Shown: piece after piece, positions 53,908 to 63,552 of the stretch
Layout of the letters: each line of letters starts with the position of its first letter
How positions within the stretch are numbered: position 1 is the first letter of the stretch
Assembly (NCBI GenBank): GCA_036702865.1
Contig: DATNQD010000017.1
Span: 1-64,000, forward strand
Reading direction: 5' to 3'
DNA from: Trichocoleus sp.
Lineage (GTDB): Bacteria > Cyanobacteriota > Cyanobacteriia > Elainellales > Elainellaceae
Length of the DNA: 64,000 nt
Notes under the pieces: generated by a model
The model's input: the letters and a program-made list of their open reading frames with translations, nothing else
Databases searched by the model: none
What the model was told of the DNA's origin: nothing
Program-made: the position numbers and the translations under genes

Positions 53908-54393
53908 TTATGCCGTAACGGGCTGTCGCACAGACCAGTGGTTGGTGATAGTGACACCACTTCTGAGAAACAACTGATAGATGGGGCAACGTCGCTCGGT
54001 TTCTTGGCGCAATTGCTCAAGTTGGGCTTTAGAACCATCAGTTTCGACGATCGCATGAATTTCAACCCGTTCAAAGTTGGCGTTTCCTTCTAGTGCTCCA
54101 TGAACCAAAACGGCAGTGTCAAGTTCTGCTTTGATGTCAAATTCAAATCCGTCGAGTTGTACCCCTAAATCTTTAGCAACCAGTTGAGAAGTGACTTGAG
54201 AGCAGGAAACAAGCGCACTGAGGGCATAGGCGATCGGGCTAGGATGTTCATCTTTACCGCCAAACGCTGGAGCCGCATCAACCCGAATTGTGTGAACAGA
54301 ACCCTCTTGGTGAATGGTTTGGGCAACGTTCGTTCCGGTGGAATGGAGATGGAAAGTCGCAATAGAACTTTTGGCTCTAATTGTTGAAGTCAT
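53908..54393 (-). CDS. OsmC-family peroxide-reducing protein
   Basis: 161 residues. The conserved cysteines are in SALVSCSQVTSQLV near residue 63 and ERRCPIYQLF near 135. OsmC/Ohr proteins reduce organic hydroperoxides using a cysteine pair. It is located between flavin monooxygenase genes, which could reflect protection against peroxide made by uncoupled flavins (inference). Confidence 0.88.
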   Translation of the reverse strand: MTSTIRAKSSIATFHLHSTGTNVAQTIHQEGSVHTIRVDAAPAFGGKDEHPSPIAYALSALVSCSQVTSQLVAKDLGVQLDGFEFDIKAELDTAVLVHGALEGNANFERVEIHAIVETDGSKAQLEQLRQETERRCPIYQLFLRSGVTITNHWSVRQPVTA

Positions 54394-54519
54394 GAGTGAT
54401 ATTTGAGTAAAGATGATAATGAATTGATGAATGACAGGAGGAACAACGGTAGACAGAAATTGCTAGAGGAAATTAATGCATCATGAATGATTGGATCTTC
54501 ATATCGAGTAATCGATCGC

Positions 54520-55615
54520 TCACGCCACTGGCTCTAAAACTGAATTGCGTTTTGCTTCCAGTTGTTGCACTAATGGAATCACTTTGCGACCAAATTCGGG
54601 TAGCTCATCGCTAAAGTGGAGAAATGAACTGAGAATCAAATCGACCCCCACTTCGTAATACTGCCGGATGCGATCGGCGATTAACTCTGCCGAACCAATC
54701 AAGCCAGTCTTAAAGCCATCATTCGGCTGCACCAAATCCTCAAAGGTAGAGTTCTCCCACATGCCCACCTTTTCGCGGGTGGACTGTCCGGCATTCTTCG
54801 CCTGATCCGCAAACCCCTGAATGATCTTCGGATCAGCGTGATTAATGATGTCTCTCAGTTGAGCACGGGCTTCTGCTTCTGTGTCGCGCAAAATCACAAA
54901 TCCGTTCAGTCCAAATTTGACCTGACGATTGTGCTGTCGGGCGATCGCCGAAATTTCTTCAATTTGCGCTTTGATATTTTCGACCGAATTACCGTTCATA
55001 AAATACCAATCGGAATACTTACCCGCCATCCGCCGCGCTGCTTTAGAATTGCCCCCCTGAAAGATTTCAGGATGCGGTTTGGAGACAGGTTGCGGTCTGA
55101 AGATGGAACCGTTGATGCGGAAAAAGTCACCATTGAAATAAAACGGTTCTTCCGATGTCCACAATCCTTTCAAGACCTGAATAAATTCCTCAGACTGGCG
55201 ATACCGCTCGTCATGATCGAGCCAGGGACGGTTAAAGTGACGATACTCTTCCTTCAACCAACCGCTGAGAATATTGATGGCAAACCGACCGTTAGAGGCA
55301 ATATCGATTGTCGGCTCCTGTTTTTGCCACCATTGCCGGATGCCATAACCCCGTATGCACCGCACTGATTACTTTCAGGCGTTGAGTAGCTCCAAGCACG
55401 AAGGCGGTACTGGCGAGGGCATCATGCTGTCCATCCCCCGCTTCCAGTGCCATAAATCGAGCCGGGGCAAGACTATAATCAAACCCTAATGCTTCTGCGG
55501 TTTGCGCTAGTTTAATATTGGACTGAATATCCCAGGGGGTGCGCTGGGAGAGAGTACTGATGACATATCCCCCGCTAATAATGGGCATCCAGTAGCCAAA
55601 GCGAATATCAACCAT
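54520..55615 (-). pseudogene. second flavin monooxygenase (SfnG-like), broken by one frameshift
   Basis: The frame 55615-55292 (MVDIRFGYWMPIISGGYVIS) runs into TGADNRYCL and stop. The following frame (55365-54520) carries the rest, and aligns with the intact neighbour at 55693-56781 from IDIASNGRFAINILSGW to the end. Removing one base near 55312-55314 restores one continuous protein of about 362 residues. The neighbour has the matching junction (GATIDNYSGGRFAINILSG). It is a recent duplicate of that gene that has lost function, unless the extra base is an assembly error. Confidence 0.8.
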
Positions 55616-55692
55616 CTTTCACCTTTCGTCTTCCACCTTGAGTGCAGTTTATTGATGCAGCTTGTTTGTACAGTTTTTGCAATGAGCTTGGG

Positions 55693-56781
55693 TTATGCAA
55701 CTTGCTCTAGAACAGGACGGCTGGTATTCAATTGCCGCACCAAGGGAATGACTCTGCGACCAAATTCGGGTAATTCATCCGTGTAGTGCAGGAAGGAGCA
55801 CAAGATTAGATCGACCCCAGCCTCGTAATACTGCCGGATGCGATCGGCAATGACTTCCGGTGGGCCAAACAACTTAGTTTTGAAACCATCGTTCGGCTGC
55901 ACTAAATTCGCGAAATCTGAATCTGCCCACATCCCGACTTTTTCACGAGTAGAAGCACCCGCCTGTTTCACCTGTTCTCCAAAAGCATTGACAATTTTGG
56001 GGTCGGCGTTGGTAATAATTTCTTGCAGTTGAGCGTAGGCTTCTTCTTCGGTATCCCGCAAAATCACAAAACCATTTAACCCAAACTTGACAGTTCTGCC
56101 TTCCTGACGGGCGATCGCCGAAATTTCGTCAATCTGCTCCTTCACCGCTTCCACCGAGTTGCCATTCATGAAGTACCAATCAGAATACTTCCCTGCCATG
56201 CGCCGTGCGGCTTTAGAGTTGCCACCCTGAAAGATCTCTGGGTGAGGTTTAGAAATGGGTCGGGGCTTTAGCCAACCCTGATTGATCCGGAAGAAATCGC
56301 CCTTGAATGTGAATTCATCCTGCGTCCACATCCCTTTGAGCACCTGGATAAACTCCTCCGATCGCCGATAGCGTTCATCATGATCGAGCCAGGGTTCACC
56401 AAAGGCACGGTACTCATCTTTAAACCAACCGCTGAGAATGTTGATGGCAAATCGCCCACCTGAATAGTTGTCGATCGTCGCACCCATTTTTGCCACGACT
56501 GCCGGATGCCACAGCCCAGTATGCACCGCACTGATTAATTTCAATCGATGAGTCTGGGCAGATAACACCGCCGTACAGGTGATTGCCTCCTGCTGATATT
56601 CCCAACCGTGGCTGGCAATAAATCGGGCAGGGGCTAAACCGTAATCAAATCCCAAATCTTCTGCCGTTTGAGCCAGTTTAGCGTTGTAATCCAGACTCCA
56701 ATCTGTCCGTTGGGGAATGCTGCTAATCACATAGCCACCGCTTCCTAGGGGCATCCAGTAGCCAAAGTGAATACCGACCAT
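55693..56781 (-). CDS. flavin monooxygenase, SfnG-like (dimethylsulfone-type)
   Basis: 362 residues, luciferase-like fold with FGYWMPLGSGGYVISSIPQRTDW, LAQTAEDLGFDYGLAPARF and LISAVHTGLWHPAVVAKMGATIDNYSGG. Length and order fit SfnG, the FMNH2-dependent dimethylsulfone monooxygenase, or related alkanesulfonate-type enzymes. It is followed by a near-duplicate (54520-55615). With the sulfate transporter and TauE-type exporter further on, a role in scavenging organosulfur is inferred. Confidence 0.88.
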   Translation of the reverse strand: MVGIHFGYWMPLGSGGYVISSIPQRTDWSLDYNAKLAQTAEDLGFDYGLAPARFIASHGWEYQQEAITCTAVLSAQTHRLKLISAVHTGLWHPAVVAKMGATIDNYSGGRFAINILSGWFKDEYRAFGEPWLDHDERYRRSEEFIQVLKGMWTQDEFTFKGDFFRINQGWLKPRPISKPHPEIFQGGNSKAARRMAGKYSDWYFMNGNSVEAVKEQIDEISAIARQEGRTVKFGLNGFVILRDTEEEAYAQLQEIITNADPKIVNAFGEQVKQAGASTREKVGMWADSDFANLVQPNDGFKTKLFGPPEVIADRIRQYYEAGVDLILCSFLHYTDELPEFGRRVIPLVRQLNTSRPVLEQVA

Positions 56782-56862
56782 TACATTAATCTCCTGCTAC
56801 AGCGAAGTTTGTGCAATTTGTGCAATTAAAGTTTGTGTAATTCAAGAAACGACTGAGCTGAA

Positions 56863-57423
56863 TTACGGAGTTAAGATTTGATCATCCTCAGAGGATGAAT
56901 TGCCTGATGCTTCAGTGAGCGATCGTTGCGCTGCATTGTGATATTTCAATGCCTGTTTATACTTGTGAACATCAATTTCCATCGACACAATCACGACGAT
57001 CGGGCCGAGCAAACAAAGTACAGGACCAATGTAGAGAAGTAGAGATGCCCAACCATAGGCAGAGATGATTAATGCCGAAACAACTACTAACAACAAGGAG
57101 CCAACAATGAGAATACGGCTAGCAGTTTCACGCTTGTATGGAACATCTGTGTTGATGTCAAATCCAATATCATACGTTTCTGAGGCATAGTGCAAAACTA
57201 AATACATGCCCCGAATATAGAAAATTGAAATGATGACACCAATCAGGATTGCTAGAATCGTATCTACTGAAAGCCCCTTTTGAACCGCAGTAGCCGCCGG
57301 ATTTGAGCTAGTAGCCTGCGCCGCTTGAGATAACAGAATGAATGCGCCTGCACTGGCACTAAAGTAACCGACTCGCTTCGTCCATTGTCCAAACTGGCGA
57401 TCGACAATCCTTTTTGTATCCAT
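56863..57423 (-). CDS. membrane protein linked to a sodium symporter
   Basis: 186 residues with three to four membrane helices (about 25-40, 55-78, 105-130, 130-155) and a hydrophilic tail. No family is recognised. It lies 40 bases downstream of the symporter gene in the same operon, so it may be an accessory subunit. Confidence 0.6.
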   Translation of the reverse strand: MDTKRIVDRQFGQWTKRVGYFSASAGAFILLSQAAQATSSNPAATAVQKGLSVDTILAILIGVIISIFYIRGMYLVLHYASETYDIGFDINTDVPYKRETASRILIVGSLLLVVVSALIISAYGWASLLLYIGPVLCLLGPIVVIVSMEIDVHKYKQALKYHNAAQRSLTEASGNSSSEDDQILTP

Positions 57424-57463
57424 GTTTATGAGCCTATCTTCTTCAAAGGGTTTGTAACGATGG

Positions 57464-58939
57464 CTAGATGTCTTTCGCCTTTGCCAGTATTGAATAATCG
57501 AAGCGATCGCGATTTAGAGAGCCAATAATTAGGGGAAGAACAGCACTCACTACAATCACAACGGATGTACTCACCAATTCACCGGGGAAAAAGACACGCG
57601 CAATCAATCCGGCAATCAAGGCGACGATCGTGCCACTGGTAAAGGCAAGCGCGTTCATTTTGTCCCACATAATCGAGAGAATGAGCGGCACCAAGACTGC
57701 CCCGCGAATCACAGAGGTCACCAGCAACAGCGTCACAAAATCGACTCCCGAAAGCACGACTGCAACCGAAATCAGAATCGTGATCACCATGGATAGGCGT
57801 GTCCAGAAAATCAGTTTGTTATCGCGAATGTGTGGGAAAAAGCGATGAAGCACATCTACCGCAGTAATCGCGCTTACACCTGTCAACGCTCCATCCACCG
57901 TTGAATAGCAAGCAGATAAAACAATGATGACGAACAGATAAATCACCCAATTCGGTAATCCAAGGTGGGAGATCAGAAAAGGGGCAAGGGCAGCCGAATC
58001 ATTGCCCAAATCCTTCACGACATCCACATTGAGCGCAATGCCTACCAGTCCCAGAAGACCTAAGCAAAGGGCGATCGGATAATAAAGCGCACCACCCCAG
58101 AAGAATGTCCGACCCAATTCATTTTCCCGCAAGCCCCAGGCAACATTCCAAAACTCCTGCCCAGCAACCGTTGCCGTGATTAACGCCAGGGTAAAGGTAA
58201 TGCCAAAATTGTCAAACGCATCTTGCCGAGTTACGGTCAGCAATCCTTCCCCTTTCGCGGCTACCACCTGCCAGATGGCATCTACGCCTCCCACCTGACC
58301 CACTGCTGCTAAAACCACGATCGCGGTTGGCACCATAATCAGCAGGCACATCAGGGTAGAAGTTGCGATCGATGCCCATAGCCCACCTAAGACGATGTAA
58401 GCCAGCACCACAATCGAGGAGATAATGGCAACTGCTCCTTCATTCATCCCAAAAATGGTGGCTACAACCAGGGATGCCCCTTTCAGGTTGACAATGACTG
58501 CCTGAAGCGTGCCAAATAGGATACCTGCAACAACGACAATCGTCGCCAGCTTAGACCCTCCATAGCGCAGGCTGACAAACTCGCTAATCGTATATCCATG
58601 GGGCATCAGGGCTTTCAGCTTTCGGGCAAACGGCATGACTGCTACCACAGATAATCCATTTGGCACCGTAAACCACCACAACCCTGACAACCCAAACGAG
58701 AAGGTTGTCGCAGCAGGCATCAAAATTCCAACGACCCATGTCCAGACAGAGAGTAACCCGGCAACTCCAAACCCAAACCCTAGCTTACGTCCCGCAATTA
58801 CAAAGTCATGCGTATTTTTAACCAGTTTTGCCCGGGTAAAGTTTGCCAGAACCAGCATTGCCAGTCCCAATCCAAACAATGTAATGACTCCCTGCAAAGG
58901 ACCTAATGGGTTCCCTGCCGCTAACTCAATTCCTTGCAT
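57464..58939 (-). CDS. sodium:solute symporter (SSS family)
   Basis: 491 residues with 12-13 membrane helices. The SSS order is visible: FVIAGRKLGFGFGVAGLLSVWTW near the start, VSLRYGGSKLA, and STVDGALTGVSAITAVDVLHRFFP in the middle of the last third. Substrates of the family include urea, proline, sugars and carboxylates. The neighbouring organosulfur oxidases suggest an organosulfur or organic-acid substrate, but that is inference. Confidence 0.88.
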   Translation of the reverse strand: MQGIELAAGNPLGPLQGVITLFGLGLAMLVLANFTRAKLVKNTHDFVIAGRKLGFGFGVAGLLSVWTWVVGILMPAATTFSFGLSGLWWFTVPNGLSVVAVMPFARKLKALMPHGYTISEFVSLRYGGSKLATIVVVAGILFGTLQAVIVNLKGASLVVATIFGMNEGAVAIISSIVVLAYIVLGGLWASIATSTLMCLLIMVPTAIVVLAAVGQVGGVDAIWQVVAAKGEGLLTVTRQDAFDNFGITFTLALITATVAGQEFWNVAWGLRENELGRTFFWGGALYYPIALCLGLLGLVGIALNVDVVKDLGNDSAALAPFLISHLGLPNWVIYLFVIIVLSACYSTVDGALTGVSAITAVDVLHRFFPHIRDNKLIFWTRLSMVITILISVAVVLSGVDFVTLLLVTSVIRGAVLVPLILSIMWDKMNALAFTSGTIVALIAGLIARVFFPGELVSTSVVIVVSAVLPLIIGSLNRDRFDYSILAKAKDI

Positions 58940-59462
58940 CCTGATACCTTTCCTTTGAAGAATTGCAATTGATCACCTGATAGATTCATGAGGCTTCCAG
59001 TCCAGGTTTTGTTCAAAGTCTCCCTGAATTGGGAATTTGGGTTGGGTAAGCATTTTGACCCTTAAAACGTCCTCTAAAGTTCAGCATTTAATCTAATGCA
59101 GACTAGCTTCCAGCAATAAGTTCACCTATCAAGCAAACACCTGAACTGATTGAAAAACCTGCCAGAAAGAGTTAAGACAACTGTAAGTGTTTGATTCGAT
59201 CGGGGTTGAATTAACCCATGTCAGAGTCTCAACTGCGGAATTTTTACCATTCAATCAAAAGCCGATCGTTCTTCACCCCGTTAATCAGCAAAAGGAACAC
59301 ATCTTTAAATGCTCTCCTCCTGCTCATAAGGAATTTTTTAAAGATGCTTACAAAGAGGTGAAGCAAAAACAGAACACTGCTTACTTGTCCACAACCTTTT
59401 ACCCTTTCAACAATCTCCTACTGAAACAAGCCATTCTAGTGATATAAATCCAGCTATATCGT

Positions 59463-59738
59463 AAACTACTAAATATCGATAGATTTACCGGAGTTAATAA
59501 CGGATAGCAGAAATATTACTAGTCAAATATTAATGAGTCAAGCCCTAAAAAAACATTTTTGGAGATATCGTTAACTTTTTATGATCCCAAATAGCGGAAA
59601 GATAACGGAAATAAAGTAGTCGAAGCTGACAAATTTAATAAACGGCTTTAGAAATGCTTAGATAACCCTCTTGCTTTTCAATAAATCTCATGATAAATTC
59701 TCAATATCTCAAACTACTAAATATTGGTAGATTTACCG
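59463..59738. repeat. pair of 28-bp imperfect direct repeats
   Basis: The sequences at 59463-59490 and 59711-59738 match at 26 of 28 positions (AAACTACTAAATAT then a TAGATTTACCG tail). They are 248 bp apart. Confidence 0.8.
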
Positions 59739-60065
59739 TAGATTAAAATAAAATTAAAATAATTTAGGTATTAATAGTGGAAATCGATCGACTTAAGCAG
59801 TACCAAAAGTAGTGTCGATGCCGTTGGCGAATTCACCATCAGAGGTGGCGATCGCAAAAGTGAAGTGTGTCAGATACCAATAATTCGATATCAGTCGCAA
59901 CATCTTAGCTCCTTGGCTAAAATGGAAAGCACAAATGGGAAACTATCAAGCCATTACCCATTTCTAGATTTGTTCTTTAATCGTTTTGTGACAAAGCTTT
60001 ATTTGACAAAGTAGTTTCTAAACAATTCTGAATTGCTAAAGTATGATTTAACATGATTGGGATAG

Positions 60066-60095
60066 ATGCTCAGTCTTCATCGCCTGAGCATTTTT
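60066..60095 (+). terminator. hairpin with T-run between the intergenic region and mgtC
   Basis: ATGCTCAG (60066-60073) pairs with CTGAGCAT (60084-60091), followed on the plus strand by TTTTT. It lies 26 bases beyond the stop of the MgtC gene, so it may stop transcription from both sides. Confidence 0.5.
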
Positions 60096-60121
60096 ATTGC
60101 TAAAAACAGCTGACAAAGCCA

Positions 60122-60703
60122 TTAATTAGATTCTTCAGGAATTGTTTTCTCATTTCGAGAAGATTTTTTCTCCAGTCCACTTTTCTGAGACACTTTCGTG
60201 TTTTTACGGCTTCTACGATTATGGATATGAAATCGATAAACTGGAGCACGCTTGAGTTGTTTAACCCCACTCAGAATAATGAGTGTAACGATCGTGCCAA
60301 TTAAACTGGTACGCCATAAACCACAACCTGCAGCCGTTCCTAATCCTGCTGTTAACCAAAGTGCTGCGGCTGAGGTAAGCCCTTTCACCTGGGGTTTCAA
60401 ATTTTGCCGGGATTGTTGCAAGATAATACCGCCACCCACAAAGCCGACCCCAGTTGCAACTCCTTGAATGGTACGGCTGAGCGCATTAGTGGAGTTGATA
60501 TCGATCGCGGCTTGCAACGGCAACATCACAAATAAAGCTGAACCCACACTGATCGTCATATATGTTCTTAACCCTGCAGGTCTACCGGGCTGCTGACGAT
60601 TTAAACCCACTGCACCGCCAACTAACAGCGCAACTGCCAAACGGAACGCAATGGTCAGCCAATCATCAGGGCTGAAAAACATCATATTAGTGCCATTTGT
60701 CAT
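60122..60703 (-). CDS. MgtC/SapB-family membrane protein
   Basis: 193 residues. MgtC hallmarks are present: LLVGGAVGLNRQQPGRPAGLRTYMTISVGSALF and VGFVGGGIILQQSR, plus ALWLTAGLGTAAGCGL. Four to five helices, then a basic tail from about residue 150. Known in magnesium-limited growth and virulence in other bacteria; the exact activity is debated. Confidence 0.92.
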   Translation of the reverse strand: MTNGTNMMFFSPDDWLTIAFRLAVALLVGGAVGLNRQQPGRPAGLRTYMTISVGSALFVMLPLQAAIDINSTNALSRTIQGVATGVGFVGGGIILQQSRQNLKPQVKGLTSAAALWLTAGLGTAAGCGLWRTSLIGTIVTLIILSGVKQLKRAPVYRFHIHNRRSRKNTKVSQKSGLEKKSSRNEKTIPEESN

Positions 60704-60988
60704 ATTGAAACTCCGGTAACCCGATCGACTAATAAGATCATAAGGTTAAAAACAGGTTAAGAGCAAGTTAAATAGTAGGAGCGAAGCATTTATCTAAGGC
60801 ACTCCGAAATGAGCCAACCAATTAGTGCAAATTCAACACGAGTTGTGAGTGATGCAGGTTAAGCAAGACTCGTGAAGCAGGCAAAATTAAATTACATTCC
60901 TCAACGCAAATTGGTGCATGACGTTATCATTCATACACCGACAATTTCATCCAATTTTTTCATTTCAAGCGAGTTAATCTCTCCTTAC

Positions 60989-61744
60989 TTAGTCATTCGC
61001 TGCAACCTCTGACAAAGTCTTTTCCTCTTCCAATGTCAGTGCGGCTTCATCAGTAGGTTGAGGCTGAGTTAAGTGCGGTTTAATGACTAGACTAACCCCG
61101 ATCGCCCAGGCGATTGAAGCCAGCCATCCCGCTAAAATATCGCTGGGAAAATGAACTCCGAGATATAGACGAGTCCAACCAATGGTTGCTACAAAAGCTC
61201 CACCTAAAAGCAATACTACGAATCGCCATTGGCTATGCCATAGCAAAATGACCAGCACCGCAACCAGCCCCATACTTGCCATTGCATGACCGCTGGGAAA
61301 GGAGTAATCAGAATGAGGTGCGATCGAATCCCATAAATCGGGGCGCACTCGATGCCACAGCAGCTTTGCAACTCGGTTAATTGTGCCACTGCCTACCAGC
61401 GCCACAAGCACGTAAATCAAGGATCGCCAGCGTTTTAGCCACCATAAAACTAAACTCAAGGCAATCGTCAAAATCGTAATTCCTTTACCACCACCCAAGT
61501 GAGTAAATGTTGCTGCAAATGCATCAAGTTGGGGATTTGCCATTTTGTGGAGCAATAGCAAGAATTCTGCATCCCAACCAAAGCTATTCTCATCCCGCCA
61601 AATCACGATCGCTAATTGTTCAAATGCCATTAGCGGTAAGCAAACCCCAAGCAGCAACAATAACAACGTCCGCCAGTGCGCTTGTAAAACCCGCTGTAGG
61701 AATAGTGGAAAATTAGAAAATGAATTCCAGTTTAGTTGAATCAT
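60989..61744 (-). CDS. PAP2-family phosphatase, membrane-bound
   Basis: 251 residues from the ATG at 61744 (MIQLNWNSFSNFPLF). Five to six helices and the three acid-phosphatase motifs: KLLWHRVRPDL, PSGHAM, and RLYLGVHFPSDILAG (catalytic His in the last). It probably removes phosphate from a lipid such as undecaprenyl diphosphate or phosphatidate, in the membrane. The exporter gene upstream (TauE-like) stops at 61747, 3 bases before this ATG, so the two are translated as one unit. Confidence 0.9.
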   Translation of the reverse strand: MIQLNWNSFSNFPLFLQRVLQAHWRTLLLLLLGVCLPLMAFEQLAIVIWRDENSFGWDAEFLLLLHKMANPQLDAFAATFTHLGGGKGITILTIALSLVLWWLKRWRSLIYVLVALVGSGTINRVAKLLWHRVRPDLWDSIAPHSDYSFPSGHAMASMGLVAVLVILLWHSQWRFVVLLLGGAFVATIGWTRLYLGVHFPSDILAGWLASIAWAIGVSLVIKPHLTQPQPTDEAALTLEEEKTLSEVAAND

Positions 61745-61746
61745 TG

Positions 61747-62541
61747 CTAGACAAGGACAAGTTTCCAACTCACCATCATGAGGAGACTATAGATAACTGC
61801 TTGCAGAGGTCGCTGAGGAGCAAAAGAGCAAAGCTGTGCCCCAACCCAAACTCCCGGTAGCGAACCAAGCCAAATTGCGCTCACCAATCCCCAATCTACT
61901 GTGCCTAAGCTGAGATGTCCAAGAGCTGTGAAGCCAAGTAAAATGGCTGCCTGGGTAATGTCTGTCCCCACCAGTTTCCGCGCTTCTAACTGAAAGCAGC
62001 TTACCAGCACTAAGGCAAACATGGAGCCAGAGGATACGCTTGTCATCCCAACCAACAATCCTAAGGTAGCCCCAACCGTAGCTGTAAGCATCCGTCCTGA
62101 GTTTGTTTCAAGATCAAACTTTGGGAAGCTTGGCAGTTGCCATTGAGGCAGGACGACAGAAATTGCTAGACGAATCAGCGAAATAAGCGTGATACAGAGG
62201 ATCATCATCCCGATCGATCGCAGCAGAAACATATCCCTACTCTCGATGCCCAAGTGTCTTAGCAAATGGAGAATACCAACTCCTGATAGTGCACCTGGGA
62301 CGCTACCCAACGCCAACCATTTCACCACTTGCGGTTCCAACGTTTGCTGTCGCCAATGCTGCATGCTGCCAACAATTTTCATTAAAGCAACAGCAACGAC
62401 ATCAGAACTGATCGCAACAGTTACCGGAACATTGAACACAAAAATGAGCATGGGTGTAACGAGCGAAGCGCCACCAATCCCGGTTAAACCAACAACGATG
62501 CCAACTACAAAGCTCAGGCAAGAAAGCAGAGGATAATTCAT
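61747..62541 (-). CDS. TauE/SafE-family sulfite/sulfonate exporter
   Basis: 264 residues from the ATG at 62541 (MNYPLLSCLSFVVGI); a GTG/ATG choice a few codons earlier is possible. Eight membrane helices. The N-terminal motif SFVVGIVVGLTGIGGASLVTPMLIF and the repeat half with VGATLGLLVGMTSVSSGSMFALVLV are those of TauE/SafE transporters. The family exports sulfite, sulfoacetate or similar anions. It sits among organosulfur genes. Confidence 0.88.
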   Translation of the reverse strand: MNYPLLSCLSFVVGIVVGLTGIGGASLVTPMLIFVFNVPVTVAISSDVVAVALMKIVGSMQHWRQQTLEPQVVKWLALGSVPGALSGVGILHLLRHLGIESRDMFLLRSIGMMILCITLISLIRLAISVVLPQWQLPSFPKFDLETNSGRMLTATVGATLGLLVGMTSVSSGSMFALVLVSCFQLEARKLVGTDITQAAILLGFTALGHLSLGTVDWGLVSAIWLGSLPGVWVGAQLCSFAPQRPLQAVIYSLLMMVSWKLVLV

Positions 62542-62584
62542 ACCATTCATTCGATTTTGTCAGCAGACGGCTATCACAGGGCAA

Positions 62585-63079
62585 TTACCAGGGCAGTAGT
62601 GATCGAAAACCTGCAAATGCTTCGTCGCTAAAAAGATCAGGAGTATTGAATATGTTTAAGCGGACTAATGCCAGGATGACGAGCGTGTAAGCAGTAGAGG
62701 AAATGAGACCTGTCATAAGCTCTTGCTTGAAATTGCGCTCTTTGTCTTGTTCTTGAGCGACATCAATTATGCCTGCTTGCATCAGCAGGACGCCCAAAAC
62801 ATTAGAGAGCCAGTAGCCTGCGATCGTTGCAGGAATAAACCAATCTGAATGAATCAGGTGGCAAAGATAGCCAAACAAATAGGCAACGGGCAGATTAAAG
62901 ATCAGATCATTCCACCAGGAGAGGGGCGACAGCAGAAACCCAACCACAATTAGCAGGCCACCTCTCAACTTTTTGAAGCTGAATTTCCTGATGCTGTCTG
63001 AATCTAGGCTTTGTGGTGATACGGCAATCGTTTGCTGGCGCTGGTTTAGATCCAGGTCTGGCTTCTGGAGTAACGGCAT
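62585..63079 (-). CDS. membrane protein of unknown function
   Basis: 164 residues from the ATG at 63079 (MPLLQKPDLDLNQ). An N-terminal soluble part is followed by four hydrophobic segments (GGLLIVVGFLLSPLSWW, FNLPVAYLFGYLCHLIH, ATIAGYWLSNVLGVLLMQAG, MTGLISSTAYTLVILALVRL). No family is recognised. It is 44 bases upstream of the TauE-like gene, same strand, so likely in its operon. Confidence 0.7.
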   Translation of the reverse strand: MPLLQKPDLDLNQRQQTIAVSPQSLDSDSIRKFSFKKLRGGLLIVVGFLLSPLSWWNDLIFNLPVAYLFGYLCHLIHSDWFIPATIAGYWLSNVLGVLLMQAGIIDVAQEQDKERNFKQELMTGLISSTAYTLVILALVRLNIFNTPDLFSDEAFAGFRSLLPW

Positions 63080-63552
63080 ATCTCTCAATGTACGGTAAGT
63101 TGACTGGATTACCGTATATTAACAAGGATTGATCCCCGTGTCACCCCATATCTTCCTTTGGATAAAATCTTCTAGAACCCTTCGATCCTCGCTGACCTGG
63201 ATTATTCATCACTTCTCGCAAAAAACTTCAGAATCAAGGCTGCATCAAGCTCTGAGCGAGCGATTCCGAAAACAGACTGTTCTTTGACCGACCTATGATG
63301 CAGACAGGGCGAAGCATTTACAGCAAAACGGTTGCACTAATTAGAATCCATTCACCGATCGGTGGTGCAGACAGGGGTAAGGGCGAAGCATTTGCAGCAA
63401 AACGGTTGCACTAATTAAAATCCATTGGCGCAAATGCTTCGCCCCTACGCGAGGATTCAATCATGCCCAAATGGAATTGCAACGCTTCGTAGCTTCGCAC
63501 TTCTAGGACGAACCCCTCATACAAGTGACAATATTTGCTCTAGAGTCAAGAG
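63080..63552. other. intergenic with duplicated palindromic unit
   Basis: Between the sulfate-transporter ATPase gene and the TauE-linked operon, this stretch holds the direct and inverted copies of the GGGCGAAGCATT unit described under repeats. No gene is seen. Confidence 0.5.
63307..63446. repeat. MITE-like repeat: two direct copies plus an inverted copy
   Basis: GGGCGAAGCATTTRCAGCAA with the following CACTAATT block occurs at about 63308-63355 and again at about 63383-63430, nearly identical over about 48 bases. The complement of its first part (GCAAATGCTTCGCCC) is at 63431-63445. Similar units are common in cyanobacterial genomes, so it is probably a non-coding mobile or REP-like unit. 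Confidence 0.8.

Larger units (their letters stand above)
58940..60121. other. intergenic, about 1.2 kb
   Basis: AT-rich. A plus-strand ORF at 59187-59447 has no family features. It contains the 28-bp repeat pair at 59463 and 59711 and the hairpin at 60066. No other gene is called. Confidence 0.4.

Noticed and set aside
59187-59447. 86-codon plus-strand ORF
   Set aside because: Composition like the surrounding AT-rich spacer and no recognisable family.
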